A program made the translations under genes and the position numbers. Under the pieces are notes generated by a model. The model searched no databases and was not told where the DNA came from. It was given only the letters and a program-made list of their open reading frames with translations. Below are positions 22,233 to 33,540 of a stretch of 64,000 bases of DNA, in pieces. The stretch is from Agapetus fuscipes (taxonomy: Eukaryota; Arthropoda; Insecta; Trichoptera; Glossosomatidae): the NCBI GenBank assembly GCA_951799405.1, contig OX637356.1, forward strand, positions 11,679,229-11,743,228, written 5' to 3'. How positions within the stretch are numbered: position 1 is the stretch's first letter; each line of letters begins with the position of its first letter.

Positions 22233-22415
22233 CTGGAAAAAAGAGATGAAGAAGACGGTGAACAAGAATGCTGGAGGACTTTTATAGGGAAAATGCTATA
22301 AGCTAAAAAAAAATTAAATGGATGCATGTGTTTCAATTTTTTGGGGGTTTTTGAAGATCCATAATCTAAGTTGCAAATTTATATTTTTATTTAAGATTCA
22401 TATTGAATACATGTT

Positions 22416-22635
22416 AGTGGCGAATCGTGCCATACAAGCCGGTTTCTTCCCTTTTAAAATGATGTAACAAAGTAGTTAAAAAATATAGGCACAAAGTAAG
22501 AAAATACTTTGAAAACCAAAGTAACAATACGTATTTTTACCCCATTGAAACCATGCAGTGTACTTTATTATCACTTCTGCCTTATTTGAAACGGGAAACC
22601 GATGGAAACCGGCTTGTATGGCACCCTTCGCCACT
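22416..22635. mobile_element. Fold-back MITE, family M3
   Basis: Ends AGTGGCGAA and TTCGCCACT, with GTGCCATACAAGCCGGTTTC inverted as GAAACCGGCTTGTATGGCAC. Interior ACAATACGTATTTTTACCCC is shared with the large palindrome at 61732. Confidence 0.88.
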
Positions 22636-23639
22636 GATACGTATATTTATATTTTTTTAATGAACCCAGGAGTGTCATTTTTTAAAGAATGGGTAGCCAG
22701 TCTCAAAACTCCTCAAAATAAACTTATTAGTGAAAGATCTACATATAACAAGTTATAATCTAAGTTGAAAAAATATAAGAACATTTAAAATTCATACAGA
22801 CACAAAACTTCCTGCATCTTTTGCCAATCTTCCCTGAAACATTTACATTGGCAAAGTGAACCATTTTTTACAGTATGGGTGGTCATTTTTTTATCATGGA
22901 TGAACAGAAAACGAATGTTATTTTGTAGAAAAAAATAACGATTGTTTACAGCGTTCTTATTATTTTTTTTATGTATTTTAAACAGAATACGTTTCAATCA
23001 AGTCAATTGCAAGAAATAGGCTTTTATATCGATTTATAATATTCTGGATAAAAGTTTTCTTTTTGGGGTTAAAGTTTATATTTCTCCTTAGCTGTTGTAG
23101 CTAATTAGTTGAAGACAGAAAAGCCTTGATTGGAAACCCAGCTTTACCCCAAGTACAAAAAATCGCGTCAATTCCCTCGATCGTGTTTGTTAAAAAATGT
23201 AAGAAAACTAAACGGCTCACTAGGAGCGCTGTTGTATTTTTCGTACGTATATATTCACGCGATCGAGGTAAATTTACGCAGTATTTTATACTCGGGATAC
23301 TCATCAGAGAAAGAAAACGTCGAAGGACGATCCGCGGGCTAATCCAATCGGTCATGATTGAGGCGAAATATACAACGTTACGTTCAAACTAAACAAAAAT
23401 GTATGGAAACTGAAACACTGCCCCCTAGTGAGAGATTTAGGTTGTATATATTTTTGAATACTGCAAGATTGAGTTGAAACGTAAAGTAACAATAGAGTAT
23501 TCGGGTTCAATACCATTTTGTTTGGCCACGTGTATCCAATTGTTGGTACCCTAATTTTTTATGCCTTCAAATGGAAGCCATTCCGTTCCCTTAGTGCTTG
23601 TTTGGCTTATGTCCGTCAGAAGTAATTTCTCATGAGCAA

Positions 23640-24127
23640 TGTTTGCGAATGAGTTGAATATCCAGAGTCATAATAAAAGGAGAGTTTGTATGAAGAAGGT
23701 TATGACTCTGGATGAAATGAAAGAAGTATGTACGGACAGAAAGAAATGGCGGTTGATCTGTAATTCTGGCGGCTAGGGCTAGGATTTTTCAAGTTATCCA
23801 ATTTTTTTGTAATTTTTTAAATTAGAATTTTGTAATTTGTATTGATTTTAATGTTTATGTCTAAAATGCTATTTGTTGTATATATTCCTTAACTTATAGG
23901 TTGGACTACCCGCGCTGTAGAAAATGGTTCACTTTGCCAATGTCACCCCTGTTTTATGGAAGGTTGGCAGGAGTTGCAGGGTGTATGTCCATTTGAGACT
24001 TGGTTTCTATACTATAGGTTCACATGCGGAATGCGCAAGCGCGAACTTGTACGTGTCTGCTTATGAGAATACATTTGGTGTGAATCCCCAATGTTACAAA
24101 TCTTTGCAACTTAGATTAGATTAGAAT
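23640..24127 (+). repeat. LINE-A: end of ORF, 3' UTR and tail
   Basis: The end of the reverse-transcriptase ORF is recognisable (ATATCCAGAGTCATAATAAA, then a MTLDEMKEV and KKWRLICNSGG reading), followed by GGCGGCTAGGG, a diverged UTR and the common tail with TTAGATTAGATTAG. Degenerate and non-coding. Confidence 0.88.
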
Positions 24128-24169
24128 GTTTGCATGTGTAATGGACGAAAAATAACTATTATATTTATC

Positions 24170-24290
24170 AAGTTTTATGTTATTTTCTTAGGTCCATTTT
24201 GTGTAGAATGTGATTCTTAAGATATTATCATTGAACGGTTATCTATGAATCAAATGGTGGATAAGCCAAACAAGCACTCGGGGGGCGATT
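24170..24290. repeat. Half fold-back element, family F1
   Basis: TGTGTAGAATGTGATTCTTA and GATAAGCCAAACAAGCACTC match one arm of the element at 57040. Confidence 0.6.
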
Positions 24291-24853
24291 TATCCAAGTG
24301 CCAATTAATAAACAAATACCGTTCGGGGAATGTAAATTGAAAATATATATATTTACCGTATAGAAAACAAAACGAAATAATGTATTTATTTTGTGTCAAT
24401 GTCATGAAACACAAAAAAAAAAATGAACCTTTTATGTAATGAATATGAAAAAAATATATCCATGTTGAGGACGTTCAACTTTAATATTTATTTCTTGAAA
24501 AAATGTTTTGATATTAAATATGTACTTAGGTACCTATTTACAAACAAAAAATATGTAATGTTAAATAGGTAGTTGCCCCCAAATGTTTGATTTTTTTTTT
24601 TATGTACAGCAAATTCAAAAGATTTCGAGGAACCATTGTTTTCAGGGAAAAAAATTGGACGGATCTGATGAAAACATGCTTGAAATTTAATGATGTAATA
24701 CATATTGTGTTTGTTATACCAATTTGACACAATTGTATTTGTTCTGTTATATTCTATTGAAACATTCACTTCCCAATATTTTAATTTAAATACATTCTTA
24801 CTTGTACAATGCATAGATTCTCTGCGTTTTAAGCTGAAGGTGTAAGTTCAAAA

Positions 24854-25181
24854 TGCTCTCCAGAGTAAACTTGCCCTTGTCGTTGCCCTGCACTATAGAG
24901 TACTCATTGTACTCATAATGAAGAGCGTGAAGTTCTTGTCCCCAGCGTCATAGTTCAGCTGTTTCTTCACAGCCAGCGCCGCCTTGTGGAAGCTCTCCAG
25001 GGTGAACTTGCCCTTGTCGTTGCCCTGCACTATAGGGTACTCATTGTAGCCATAATGAAGAGCGTGAAGTTCTTGTCCCCCGCGTCATAGTCCAGCGGCT
25101 TCTTCACAGCCAGAGCCGCTTTGTGGGAGCTCTCCAGGGTGAACTTGCCCTTGTCGTTGCCCTGCACTATGGAGTACTCAC
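24854..25181 (-). pseudogene. Three tandem decayed copies of the 3' part of cadherin exon 4
   Basis: Starting at the exon 4 donor, the same segment recurs with a period of 137 bp: copy 2 at 25045-25181, copy 3 at 24908-25044, and a partial copy 4 at 24854-24907. Copies are near-identical to the exon but 137 is not a multiple of three, so they are out of frame with it. The first junction has GTGAGT; the next two have ATGAGT, which is no longer a GT donor. They carry no acceptor of their own. They are best seen as duplicated exon debris in the intron. Confidence 0.9.
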
Positions 25182-25384
25182 CGTAGCCATGATGACAAGC
25201 GTGAAGTTCTTGTCCCCAGCGTCATAGTCCAGCGGCTTCTTCACAGCTAGAGCCGCTTTGTGGGAGCTCTCCAGGGTGAACTTGCCCTTGTCGTTGCCCT
25301 GCACTATGGAGTACTGCACGTCAGAGTTGGGAGTGTTGGGCTTGTCGCGGTCGAAGGCGTGGATACCACGGAATATGGTGAGAC
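25182..25384 (-). CDS. Cad89D: Cadherin exon 4: EC2 body
   Basis: Acceptor CTTCAG and donor GTGAGT; phase 1 in, 0 out. It encodes (G)LTIFRGIHAFDRDKPNTPNS, DVQYSIVQGNDKGKFTLESS and then LDYDAGDKNFTLVIMAT: strands B to F of EC2 with DRD and LDYD calcium motifs. The last 137 bp is tandemly repeated downstream in the intron (24854-25181). The splice donor lies exactly on the junction between exon and first repeat. Reading past it meets an in-frame stop after VSTP, so the exon must be spliced here or be non-functional. Confidence 0.93.
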
Positions 25385-25515
25385 CTGAAGAAGAAAACAA
25401 AATGTTTATTTGGGTATTTTTTTTTACATTAATTGTGCCACTTTTAGTGACCGATTTCTAGAAGAGCAGATATCCTTTTAATCTAATTATCTGTTATTTG
25501 GTTATTTATGTATGT

Positions 25516-25625
25516 TGTAGGTTCACATGAGGCATGTGCAAGCGCGAACTTGTACGTGTCTGGTTGTGAGAATGCATGTAATGTGAATGTAACATATCTT
25601 TGCAACTTAGATTAGATTAGATTAG
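25516..25625 (+). repeat. LINE-A 3' tail, last 110 bp
   Basis: From TGTAGGTTCACATGAGGCAT to four TTAGA units; followed at once by an inverted copy at 25628, making a tail-to-tail pair. Confidence 0.85.
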
Positions 25626-25627
25626 AT

Positions 25628-25884
25628 CTGTAATCTAAGCTGCAAGGATATGTTACCATTTAAGGCTCATATTAAATGTATACCTACCCACAGACAGGCG
25701 CGTATAAGTTCGCGCCTACACATTCTGCATGCGTGCATACAAATAAACAAAACCTCACATGAACATACACCTTGCAACTCCTGCCGCCTTTCCCTGAAGC
25801 CGAGGTGGCATTGGCAAAAGTGAACCGATTTTTAAAGCACGGGAGGTCAGCTTAATACCAACCTATCAGTCAAGGAGCACAAAA
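25628..25884 (-). repeat. LINE-A 3' tail copy
   Basis: TGTAATCTAAGCTGCAAGGA to ACCAACCTATCAGTCAAGGA; diverged. Confidence 0.85.
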
Positions 25885-25964
25885 AATTATAAGTGATTTA
25901 CAAAAAATACTTTCGAAACACCTTCGAGAACTCCAATTTAAAATAAAAAGTAAAAATAAAAATC

Positions 25965-26075
25965 ATTGTTGCAAATCAACGGCCATTTCTTTCGGTCTTT
26001 ACATACTTCTTTCATTTTATTCAGAGTCATAATCTTTTTCATGCACTCTCTCCTTTTGTTGTGACTCTGAATATA
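25965..26075 (-). pseudogene. LINE-A reverse-transcriptase C-terminal remnant
   Basis: On the minus strand the ATTATGACTCTGAATAAAATG / AAAGAAATGGCCGTTGA pattern of the ORF end is visible but frames are broken. Confidence 0.7.
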
Positions 26076-26262
26076 TTAATTTTTCGTAAAAAATACACTG
26101 TGCTAGGGCACACTTATGTATCTACCTTGTATTTAAAGGTCTTGAAAGTTAAAAATGATTTCAGGTAAGTTTGCATCGAATCCGTTTTGTACAGCAATAA
26201 CTGTTTTACTTTTTCGAGGTTTCGCCGCAAACAATTAGTTACACTTACGCAAAAAAAAAAAA

Positions 26263-26345
26263 CGCAACTAAGCTACACATATAGTGTAACTTCTTGCCGC
26301 GTTATCCCCGAAGGGGTCGCATGTGGCGAGTTGAACCTATTTGAG
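26263..26345 (-). repeat. SINE-1 3' fragment
   Basis: CGCAACTAAGCTACACATAT, CCGCGTTATCCCCGAAGGGG and GCATGTGGCGAGTTG. Confidence 0.85.
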
Positions 26346-26459
26346 TGTGTATATAAACACTTGAGTGTGTATATAAAAACAAACAATCACAAAACAATAA
26401 AAATTAAAACCTAAAAAACATAGACTAAAAAAAATGAGAATTAAAATGTTTAAAGGTTA

Positions 26460-26575
26460 TCCTTAACCGCCAGCATTATAGATCAACCGCTATTTTTTTG
26501 GTCCTTCCATACTTTTTTCATTTCATCCAGAGTCATAACCCTTTTCATACAATCTCTCCTTTTATTATGACTCTC
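26460..26575 (-). pseudogene. LINE-A reverse-transcriptase C-terminal remnant
   Basis: Same ORF end as 25965, reading on the minus strand through AGTCATAATAAAAGGAGAGA and GGTTATGACTCTGGATGAAA into GCTGGCGGTTAAGG. Confidence 0.72.
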
Positions 26576-26927
26576 ATGAACATAAGACAGACTAGCACTG
26601 GGGACGATTCGCCGCCAAAATTAGGTCAATGGCGAGCCCTACATAAAATTTTAATAACCCATCGTGTGGGGGCATCTCCATACATTGTCAGGGATTTGAT
26701 TGATGGGGGAAAAAACAAAATGATGGGTGGATTAAACAAGAATGATACACTCGAGAGATTTCCCGAAAAAATAAACGAGCGCTGTATTAAGTGGCCCTGA
26801 AAATTAACACTCTTCTAATAATAATCAATCCATCAGATTCGCCATTTTTTTGGCAATGGCATATAATACCCATTTGATGTGTTTCTATAAATAATCTTTA
26901 ATATAAGTGGCGTAGATATTTTATTTC

Positions 26928-27436
26928 TTGACTCTTAGATTGGTATGAGGTTGACCACCGATACTGTAAAAAATGGTTCACGTTTGCCAATGCCACCCCT
27001 GTTTCAGGGAAGGTCGGCAAAAGTTGTAGGGTTAATGTTCATTGGAGGTTTTGATTTTATTTGTAAGTACACATTCAGCATTTTTAAGCACGAATAGGTT
27101 GTTATGCGGCTGACCACTCATAATATAAAAAATTGGTTCACTTTGCCAATGTCACCCCTGTTTCAGGGAAGGACGGCAAGAGTTCCAAGGCTTATGTTCA
27201 TTTGAGATTGGGTTTTTATATTGTAGGTCCACATGCGGCATGTGTTAGCGCGAAATTATACATATCTGCTTGTGGGAATGCATTTAATATAAATCTTAAA
27301 TGATATATATCTTTGCAGCTTAGATTAGATTAGATTAGATTAGAACTACACGTGTTCGTTTACACATGCAACTACACATTAATTTGATACGAGTATGAGC
27401 TTTAAATGTTAATATATCTTTGCAACTTAGATTATA
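26928..27436 (+). repeat. LINE-A 3' tail copy split by a second copy
   Basis: Outer copy: ATTGGTATGAGGTTGACCAC to TTTTTAAGCACGAA (27094), then resuming at GAACTACACGTGTTCG (27343) to CTTTGCAACTTAGATTATAG. The inner copy occupies the gap. Confidence 0.9.
27095..27342 (+). repeat. LINE-A 3' tail copy nested in another
   Basis: Starts TAGGTTGTTATGCGGCTGAC (lacking the first 12 bases of the tail) and ends in TTAGATTAGATTAGATTAGA. GAA is repeated on both sides. Near-identical to 11418-11683. Confidence 0.92.
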
Positions 27437-27457
27437 GTACAATGTCCTGTTAGTCTA

Positions 27458-27560
27458 CTATAATATAAGTTGCAATGTTTACATTTATAATTCGTTTTTA
27501 ATGTGTTCCCACAAGCAGAAGTGTATAAGTTAGCGCCTACACATGCTGCATGCTGATGAT
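27458..27560 (-). repeat. LINE-A 3' tail fragment
   Basis: AATATAAGTTGCAATG and TAAGTTAGCGCCTACACATG; breaks off at a GATGATGATG run. Confidence 0.7.
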
Positions 27561-27814
27561 GATGATTTGTAGAGCGCCGTTTCGTGACTACTCTCACTGC
27601 AAGGGAACTTTCAGGCTTGACGCGGCGGGAAAGGCATGCGAACTTACAAATTACAAATCCCAATCATATAGATAAACATAACCTCAATTTTTTATATTTG
27701 TAGGATTCAATGGTTCAAACAATAAAACTCCATTGTATATCATTTTTTTGTGTCATTGTTATGTTATTTTTCCAAATAACATAGAAATGACATTCCTGAG
27801 GTGTGTGCAGTATG

Positions 27815-28240
27815 TTTCATGGGCCGAACAGAGCCGAACGGTCACGGAAGCAACCGGACTGCGCCGTGTGATCTAATCGGGCCGTCGATTATCGCTCGGT
27901 AGTTCTCCGCAAGATGTGAGCAGGGTCAGACGTCGGCGACCAAGCACCAAGCGGTGCGAGGGGGAGCATTTCAATGGAGCTCCCTCCCCTTCTACTTAGA
28001 TTATCTGCCAGCAAAGGAATCCACCTTGTGGACCAGAGACGGGTGCATAGGAGCGCCCACCCAGGGGCTCCAACTTGTGAAGGCGTCAGCCTCGTGAGCC
28101 ACCGCTGCCTGGGGCGTCGCTCCAGGCTCTTAGTTCAGAACTCCAGTCAACAGAAGAGTAATGTGAAGTGACGTGTAGGCTTTCTGGAGCAGGTCTGGCC
28201 ATTTATTGTTTCCCATTTCCAGTCCATTATTAAGTGTTTA
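27815..28240. other. GC-rich block in the AT-rich intron
   Basis: A sharply bounded GC-rich stretch (GGTCAGACGTCGGCGACCAA, CTGGGGCGTCGCTCCAGGCT) in otherwise AT-rich DNA, ending near TTAAGTGTTTAATAAACTTA, which looks like a polyadenylation region. The longest reading frame shows nothing recognisable. A solo LTR or other transposon remnant is the best guess. Confidence 0.4.
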
Positions 28241-29099
28241 ATAAACTTATTGTTGTTTCCTTTAAATTATGTTAAAATATACAACCCTTCCCAAGGTAAA
28301 AGGTGAGCAACACAAAGAAAGATCCCCGCGCCTTGAGAGGGATGCCGATGGAGCTAGCCGGAGTGAGTATACTGTAGATATATCCTGGAGGTACCTTTCC
28401 ATCTAAAACCTAACATAATTTGAATACAAACATCCCAAATTTTTGGGGGAAATACATTTATAATCAAAGAATTTCTACACCAATTGTCCTTCATACATTT
28501 ACTTGGGGAATAACTTCAATTTTGAAAACATTGTCTCAACTTTGATTTAAGATATTACAACTTTAATTTATGAGAGAATAGCTGTGCGTTGTCAGACTGC
28601 AAAATTTTCCTAATAATGAAGTAAAAATAATACGATTCACGTCTCAGACATTGAGAGAGTCAACGACTTTTCTGTGTGTGTTTTGATGAAAAACGCCAAG
28701 AATCACACACAAGCAAACAAACCTGGGACAAATTATCTTGTTAGACTCTACACAAGTAAACAACCGAAATGAAAATTGTGAAAATAAAGCACAAAAGTTG
28801 TTGATATTTGTACAACAATCCGGTGGAAATTCAAAGAAAAATGTATCTGTTTTCTTATTCTAAAACAAAGGAAGCTTAATTCCTATGGATAACTGAATTG
28901 AGAGGGTTCAACGCTTGCGTCTCAAATTAAAGAGCTAGGATTTAATTCCTACCGAGTAGGTCAGATTTGATTTCCCGTTTCGGTGTTTTCTTTTAACTCA
29001 AAGCACAGTAGGAGTAATATTTAAACTGGAGTTACGGTCGTTTGACATTTACAAATTAATTTTTACTTTAATATTACAATTAATGGATATTTAACGAAT

Positions 29100-29345
29100 C
29101 GCTCCCCCAGTTCTTGTTTACCGTATACGCCAATCTTGTCAAATATGACTTTTTCATGCAATTCTACTCAATCTGAGCCAAGAAAAACCGTAAAACTCGA
29201 TAATGTGAGAGTTCTTTTATTTTATGTTTCATTTAAAAATTAATTTCTTGTTTTCATAAGACACATTGGTCCAGTACACATGCAAACATTGCTCATGTAA
29301 AATTTTCTCAATGGCGTATACGGCAAACAAGAACTAAGGCAGCGG
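29100..29345. repeat. Fold-back-related sequence, family F1
   Basis: CAGTTCTTGTTTACCGTATACG pairs roughly with CGTATACGGCAAACAAGAAC 200 bp on; interior ATAAGACACATTGGTCCAGT matches family F1. Confidence 0.65.
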
Positions 29346-29464
29346 AATGTTTGTAAGACAACTAACATTAATGCTACGACGCCAACGAAACGTCGAGAAT
29401 AATGTAAGTTCTCTCCTTCAACAGTTCGTTAAATCATTGTACCGGGAAGGCTTACACTGCCTTG

Positions 29465-29600
29465 ATCTATAATATAAGTATCAAAGATTTATTAACATGA
29501 AAGATTCACATTACATGCATCGCCATAAGCAGACTCATGTAATGTCACGCTTGCAGATGCTGAATGTGTACTTATACAAATTAAAATCCAAATCTCAAAT
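29465..29600 (-). repeat. LINE-A 3' tail fragment
   Basis: ATCTATAATATAAGTATCAA start; stops within the CCAAATCTCAAATTAACAT region, 50 bp from the next copy. Confidence 0.8.
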
Positions 29601-29650
29601 TAACATAAACTCAAATTCTCAAATTAACATAAAAGAATTGCACAATGTTA

Positions 29651-29895
29651 ATCTATAATCTAAGTTGCAAGGATATATTAACATTCAAAACTCGTATCAA
29701 ATGCATGCCCAAAAACAGACACGTGTGAGCTCGCGCTTACAAATGCCGAATGTGTACTTACAAATTAAAACCAAACCTCAAATGAACCCTGCAACTTTTG
29801 CCGACCTTCCCTGAAATAGTGGTAATATTGTCAAAGTGAACCATGTTTTAAATTAGGTTTGGGTGATCAGTCTCATACTTAACTATTTTTCAAGG
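29651..29895 (-). repeat. LINE-A 3' tail copy, subfamily B
   Basis: TAATCTATAATCTAAGTTGC to CTATTTTTCAAGG. Lacks the CATAAGCCC stretch, as does 45851, so the two form a deletion subtype. Confidence 0.85.
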
Positions 29896-30376
29896 AAAAC
29901 TTCATATCTGTGTAAATAAGATGGTCAAAAATACATTTGAAAAAGAAAAACCTTATAAACTTATAGGTAAACGCAAATCATTTAAAAATAAAATATGATT
30001 TATTTAAGAAGTAAAAATGGAAATCGGAAAAATGAAAAAATGTGTGATTTTATTCTGACATGAAAAAAAAAGTTTCAAATCAGCACGTGCCAATATTTCT
30101 CGTACGTCGAAAGGAACGAAACGTTGTATGTAGTGTGAAAGATTTTTTTTGTCACCTTCGTATGTACTTACACAAGAAAATATAATATTTTCATACATTT
30201 CTGTCTCTTGAAATTCAACGGAGAGATTTTTTATCAGAGGTTGACATTGACCGTTAAATTTTCGAGTTAGTTTTTTTTATCGCAAAATTCATAGTTGAAG
30301 ATTAAGATTGGTTTAAGAAGAATAATAATAAACTAAATTTATATGCGCCTTTTTGTGATTTTCATCACTATAGCTT

Positions 30377-30636
30377 GTTCCTTGACTTGTAGGTTGGTAT
30401 GCGGCTGACCACCCATGCTGTAAAAATGGTTCATTTTGCCAATGTCACCCCTGTCTCAGGGAAGGACGGCAAGAGTTGCAGGGTGTATGTCCATTTGAGA
30501 TTTGGTTTTTATGTTGTAGGTTCACATGAGGCATGTGTAAGCATGAACTTGTATGTGTCTGGTTGTGAGAATGCATGTAATGTGAATCTCCAATGTAACA
30601 TATCTTTGCAACTTAGATTAGATTAGATTAGATTAG
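30377..30636 (+). repeat. LINE-A 3' tail copy, subfamily A
   Basis: GTTCCTTGACTTGTAGGTTG to four TTAGA units; close to 56606. Confidence 0.9.
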
Positions 30637-30697
30637 CTGCTCTAGCAGGCTCTAGTAGGAAAACAATAATGCTTTGAGCATCTTCCTGAAGGCTGTC

Positions 30698-30907
30698 TCA
30701 TCTTCTTGCCGCTGGCCCGGCAACACGGAAAGAACGGTTCCCGAAGACTGTACTTGATTGTCTTTTCGGCAGCTCCAACAGACTGGCACATGACCCAGCC
30801 GACCTCAGAGTAGCTCCCCTTTCATTTAAAAAAAACTTTCTCATGAGTTCAACTAGGTAGTCAGGAGCCAGCCCATGAAGAGTCTTAAAGACCATCAAGT
30901 AAAGCAA
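30698..30907 (-). pseudogene. Non-LTR retrotransposon reverse-transcriptase C-terminal fragment (CR1/L2-like)
   Basis: A minus-strand frame reads MVFKTLHGLAPDYLVELMRK, a serine- and leucine-rich stretch, and GNRSFRVAGPAARR. The K-x-LHGLAPxYL and G-RSF-VAGP motifs are those of the end of CR1/L2/jockey-type LINE ORF2. It is 5'-truncated and cut at its 3' side by the tail at 30377. It is a different LINE from LINE-A. Confidence 0.75.
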
Positions 30908-31011
30908 AGCTTGTAGTCTATTGATGATGTTAGGGAAATAAAAGCACTAGTGTAATGTGAACAAGCAGGCAAAATAAAACTATTTTTGTATCTAAGTAAC
31001 AAAAATAAATT

Positions 31012-31228
31012 GAAAGGCTTATGCTCAATGCACTTCCACAGGTAGAAACTTTTAAGTTTGCATGTAAACATGCTGCATGTGCAATTACAAATAGAAACCT
31101 GATATAAACATAAGCATTGCAACTGTTGCCGCCTTTCCCTGAAACTGGGTGGCATTGGTAAAAGTGAACCAAGTTTGTACAGTACCTACAAATACTCAGC
31201 TTCTTACTAAGCTATATGTCAAGAAACA
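31012..31228 (-). repeat. LINE-A 3' tail, old copy
   Basis: GAAACTGGGTGGCATTGGTA and AGCTATATGTCAAGAAACAA remain. Confidence 0.75.
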
Positions 31229-31947
31229 ATTTTCCATTAAAAAAAAAAAAAAAAAACGAATAGGTAGTAACTTATTATAATATTTCTTTTTGTATTAAAA
31301 AGTTCCCTAATGTCCGAGGATTATTTTTGCACAAATAATTGAAATTTTATATAGTGTATATACGTTAGTTCACATGCCTTTTGGTTTGTTTATCAATTAA
31401 TTAAGTGTGGTAAATTAAAAATAAAAGTTTGTATTCTCAAGTTGACAAATTTTATCGAGCGTTTTTGGTGTTATCACACCATTGTGAACACCGAGAGCGT
31501 TTGAAGAAAACCCTTGTTTTCTTCACATTATTTTTTAAAATTAAATCTTCACAATGTCAAAACCAAAGACCTTAAATTTTTAATTAAATGTAGTTAACAA
31601 AAACATATTTATACAAAACAATTTATTCAGTGCGTTATGCTGTGAAAAAGCTGTTAATCATTTTAATTTTATGAGTTACTAGCAGTACCCGGCGTGTTTC
31701 ACTACGCCATTTGGGCATGTGGTATCAATTTTTTTCTACAGATAAAAGAGGAAACAACAGGATCAAAAAAAAAGTGTGCTAATCGGAATCAAGCTTCACA
31801 CAATTTATCTCTAGGTTAATCTTCACGTTTTCTAAAAAAAAAGGTCTACGTACAACTGTTAAGCAGCAGAGCCAAGCATAGGGAAAATCGATTGCGGTGC
31901 TCCATTTATATTTAAGATAAAAAAATCGGCTATGTAATGTCACTCAT

Positions 31948-32192
31948 CTAATCTATTCTAAGTTGCATGGATATAATTGTTACATTTGGAATTCACATTA
32001 AGTGCATGCCCACAAGCAGACACGTATAAGTTCACACTTGCACATTCTGCGTGTGAACCTACAACATAAAAACCCAAATCTCAAATGAACATACACCCTG
32101 CAACTCTTTGCTGACCTTCCCTGAAACAGGGGTGACATTGGCAGAGTGAACCATTTTATATTTATAGTTGGTCAGATGCATATTGACTTATA
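31948..32192 (-). repeat. LINE-A 3' tail copy
   Basis: CATCTAATCTATTCTAAGTT to GGTCAGATGCATATTGACTT. Confidence 0.85.
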
Positions 32193-32948
32193 CAAGAAAA
32201 TAATATAAACAATAAATTAAATTTTATAATCATACAATTAAAGAACTAATCTATAAAAATCACTATACTCTTTGAGCAAAGTGAAGAAATAAATGTATTC
32301 CAAACAATCAGGAATATTTTTCAATGTAACCGCACTGTGAAACGTATGCAGTTGGGGAAAATGCTTCATACAATATGATGCACTTAAGTGTTTTTTCAAC
32401 TATCTCCATAAAAGTGTTTAATTTATGTTGAATTTTTGACTCCCTGTCCTGTCTTTATCCCGGCCAAGTGAATTCACATTTTTTCCCCACATTTAAGATG
32501 TGCTCTATCCATTATTTCAATAAGTGAAAGTTTTAGGTAGTGCACACGGAACATTTTCTATTGACAACAAAATTGTAAGTCGCACGGCCGGGTTAGGTAA
32601 AAGGCAAACATTTTGTTTATTTTGGTTGCTTTGGACCATTGTCACATAGAAGAAAGACGTTTAACCGCCGAGAAAAAAACGATCTTTAAATTTGTGGTGA
32701 GTATATAATTTTACAGAAATGCGTTTTTTGAAAAAACAACTATATTATGTATATTTTAATTAAAAGTATGTTTCAATAAAAGGTTTTAATAATAATAATA
32801 TATTTCAATATGGTCTTCTAGTTGTGACCTACGAACTTTCGTTTATCGTATTTTTTATAAGTGCGGGATATAAAAGCTTTCTTACATTTCTAAAATTCAA
32901 CTTGGAATACTTGAATAACATTTTTTAATTTGGAACTTTTGTCTAGGC

Positions 32949-33500
32949 CAGGGGTCGGCAACCTTTTGAGTCGGAAGAGCCAAAAATTACAATTTAAAAA
33001 TTTCAAAGTTTTTCCTTGACTTATAGGTTGATATGAGGCTGACCACCCATACTGTAAAAAATGGTTCACTTTGCCAATGTCGCCCCTGTTTCAGGGAAGG
33101 TCGGCAAGAGTTGCAGGGCTTATGTTCATTTAAGATTGGGTTTTTATATTGTAGTTCCACATGCGGTATGTGTGAGCGCGAAATTATGCGTGTCTGCTTA
33201 TGGGAATGCATTTGATGTGAATCTCAAATGATACATATCTTATTTTGGATTTGGATTTGTAAAGAGCCACAAATGTTTTTTTGCCAACAATAAATAGCGT
33301 CGATGGGGCGGGGGGAGGGTGGGGGGTGAAAAGCGAGTACAAGTAGCAGAGAGATCGTTAATCGATTCAGAACGATTTAGTTTTTTTCGATCAGAAGTAT
33401 AATTCTGTGTTTTTTTTATATTTGCGTATGAAGCTAAAGAGCCGTAACTTCACATCCAAAGAGCCGCATGTGGCTGGTTAGCCGCAGGTTGCTTACCCCT
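32949..33500. mobile_element. hAT-like MITE, split by LINE-A tail
   Basis: Left end CAGGGGTCGGCAACCTTTTG...AAGAGCC, right end GAGCCGCATGTGGCTGG...GCAGGTTGCTTACCCCT. These inverted ends with GAGCC motifs are typical of hAT-superfamily non-autonomous elements. A G-rich run lies inside (33304-33326). No clear 8-bp target duplication remains. Confidence 0.7.
33012..33245 (+). repeat. LINE-A 3' tail copy inside the hAT-like MITE
   Basis: TTTCCTTGACTTATAGGTTG to AATGATACATATCTT; ends before the usual TTAGATT run, next to TTGGATTTGG. Confidence 0.85.
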
Positions 33501-33540
33501 AACCAAACCGATATCGATCCACCATATTTGTAAAAAGTCC

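Larger units (their letters stand above)
22233..24853 (-). other. Intron 4, 5'-distal part
   Basis: Contains LINE-A pieces at 22357-22412 and 22749-22890 (minus), fold-back M3 at 22416, and a LINE-A ORF-end/UTR copy at 23640. Sequence 23040-23480 is not recognised; it is richer in CpG (TCGATCGTG, CGCGATCGAGG) than its surroundings. Confidence 0.65.

Noticed and set aside
22062..22301. Plus-strand 102-residue frame over exon 5
   Set aside because: It is the antisense shadow of the cadherin exon, which has splice sites and domain matches on the minus strand.
24854..25181. Mutually exclusive alternative exons
   Set aside because: The copies have no acceptor sites, are out of frame, and two of three have lost the GT donor.
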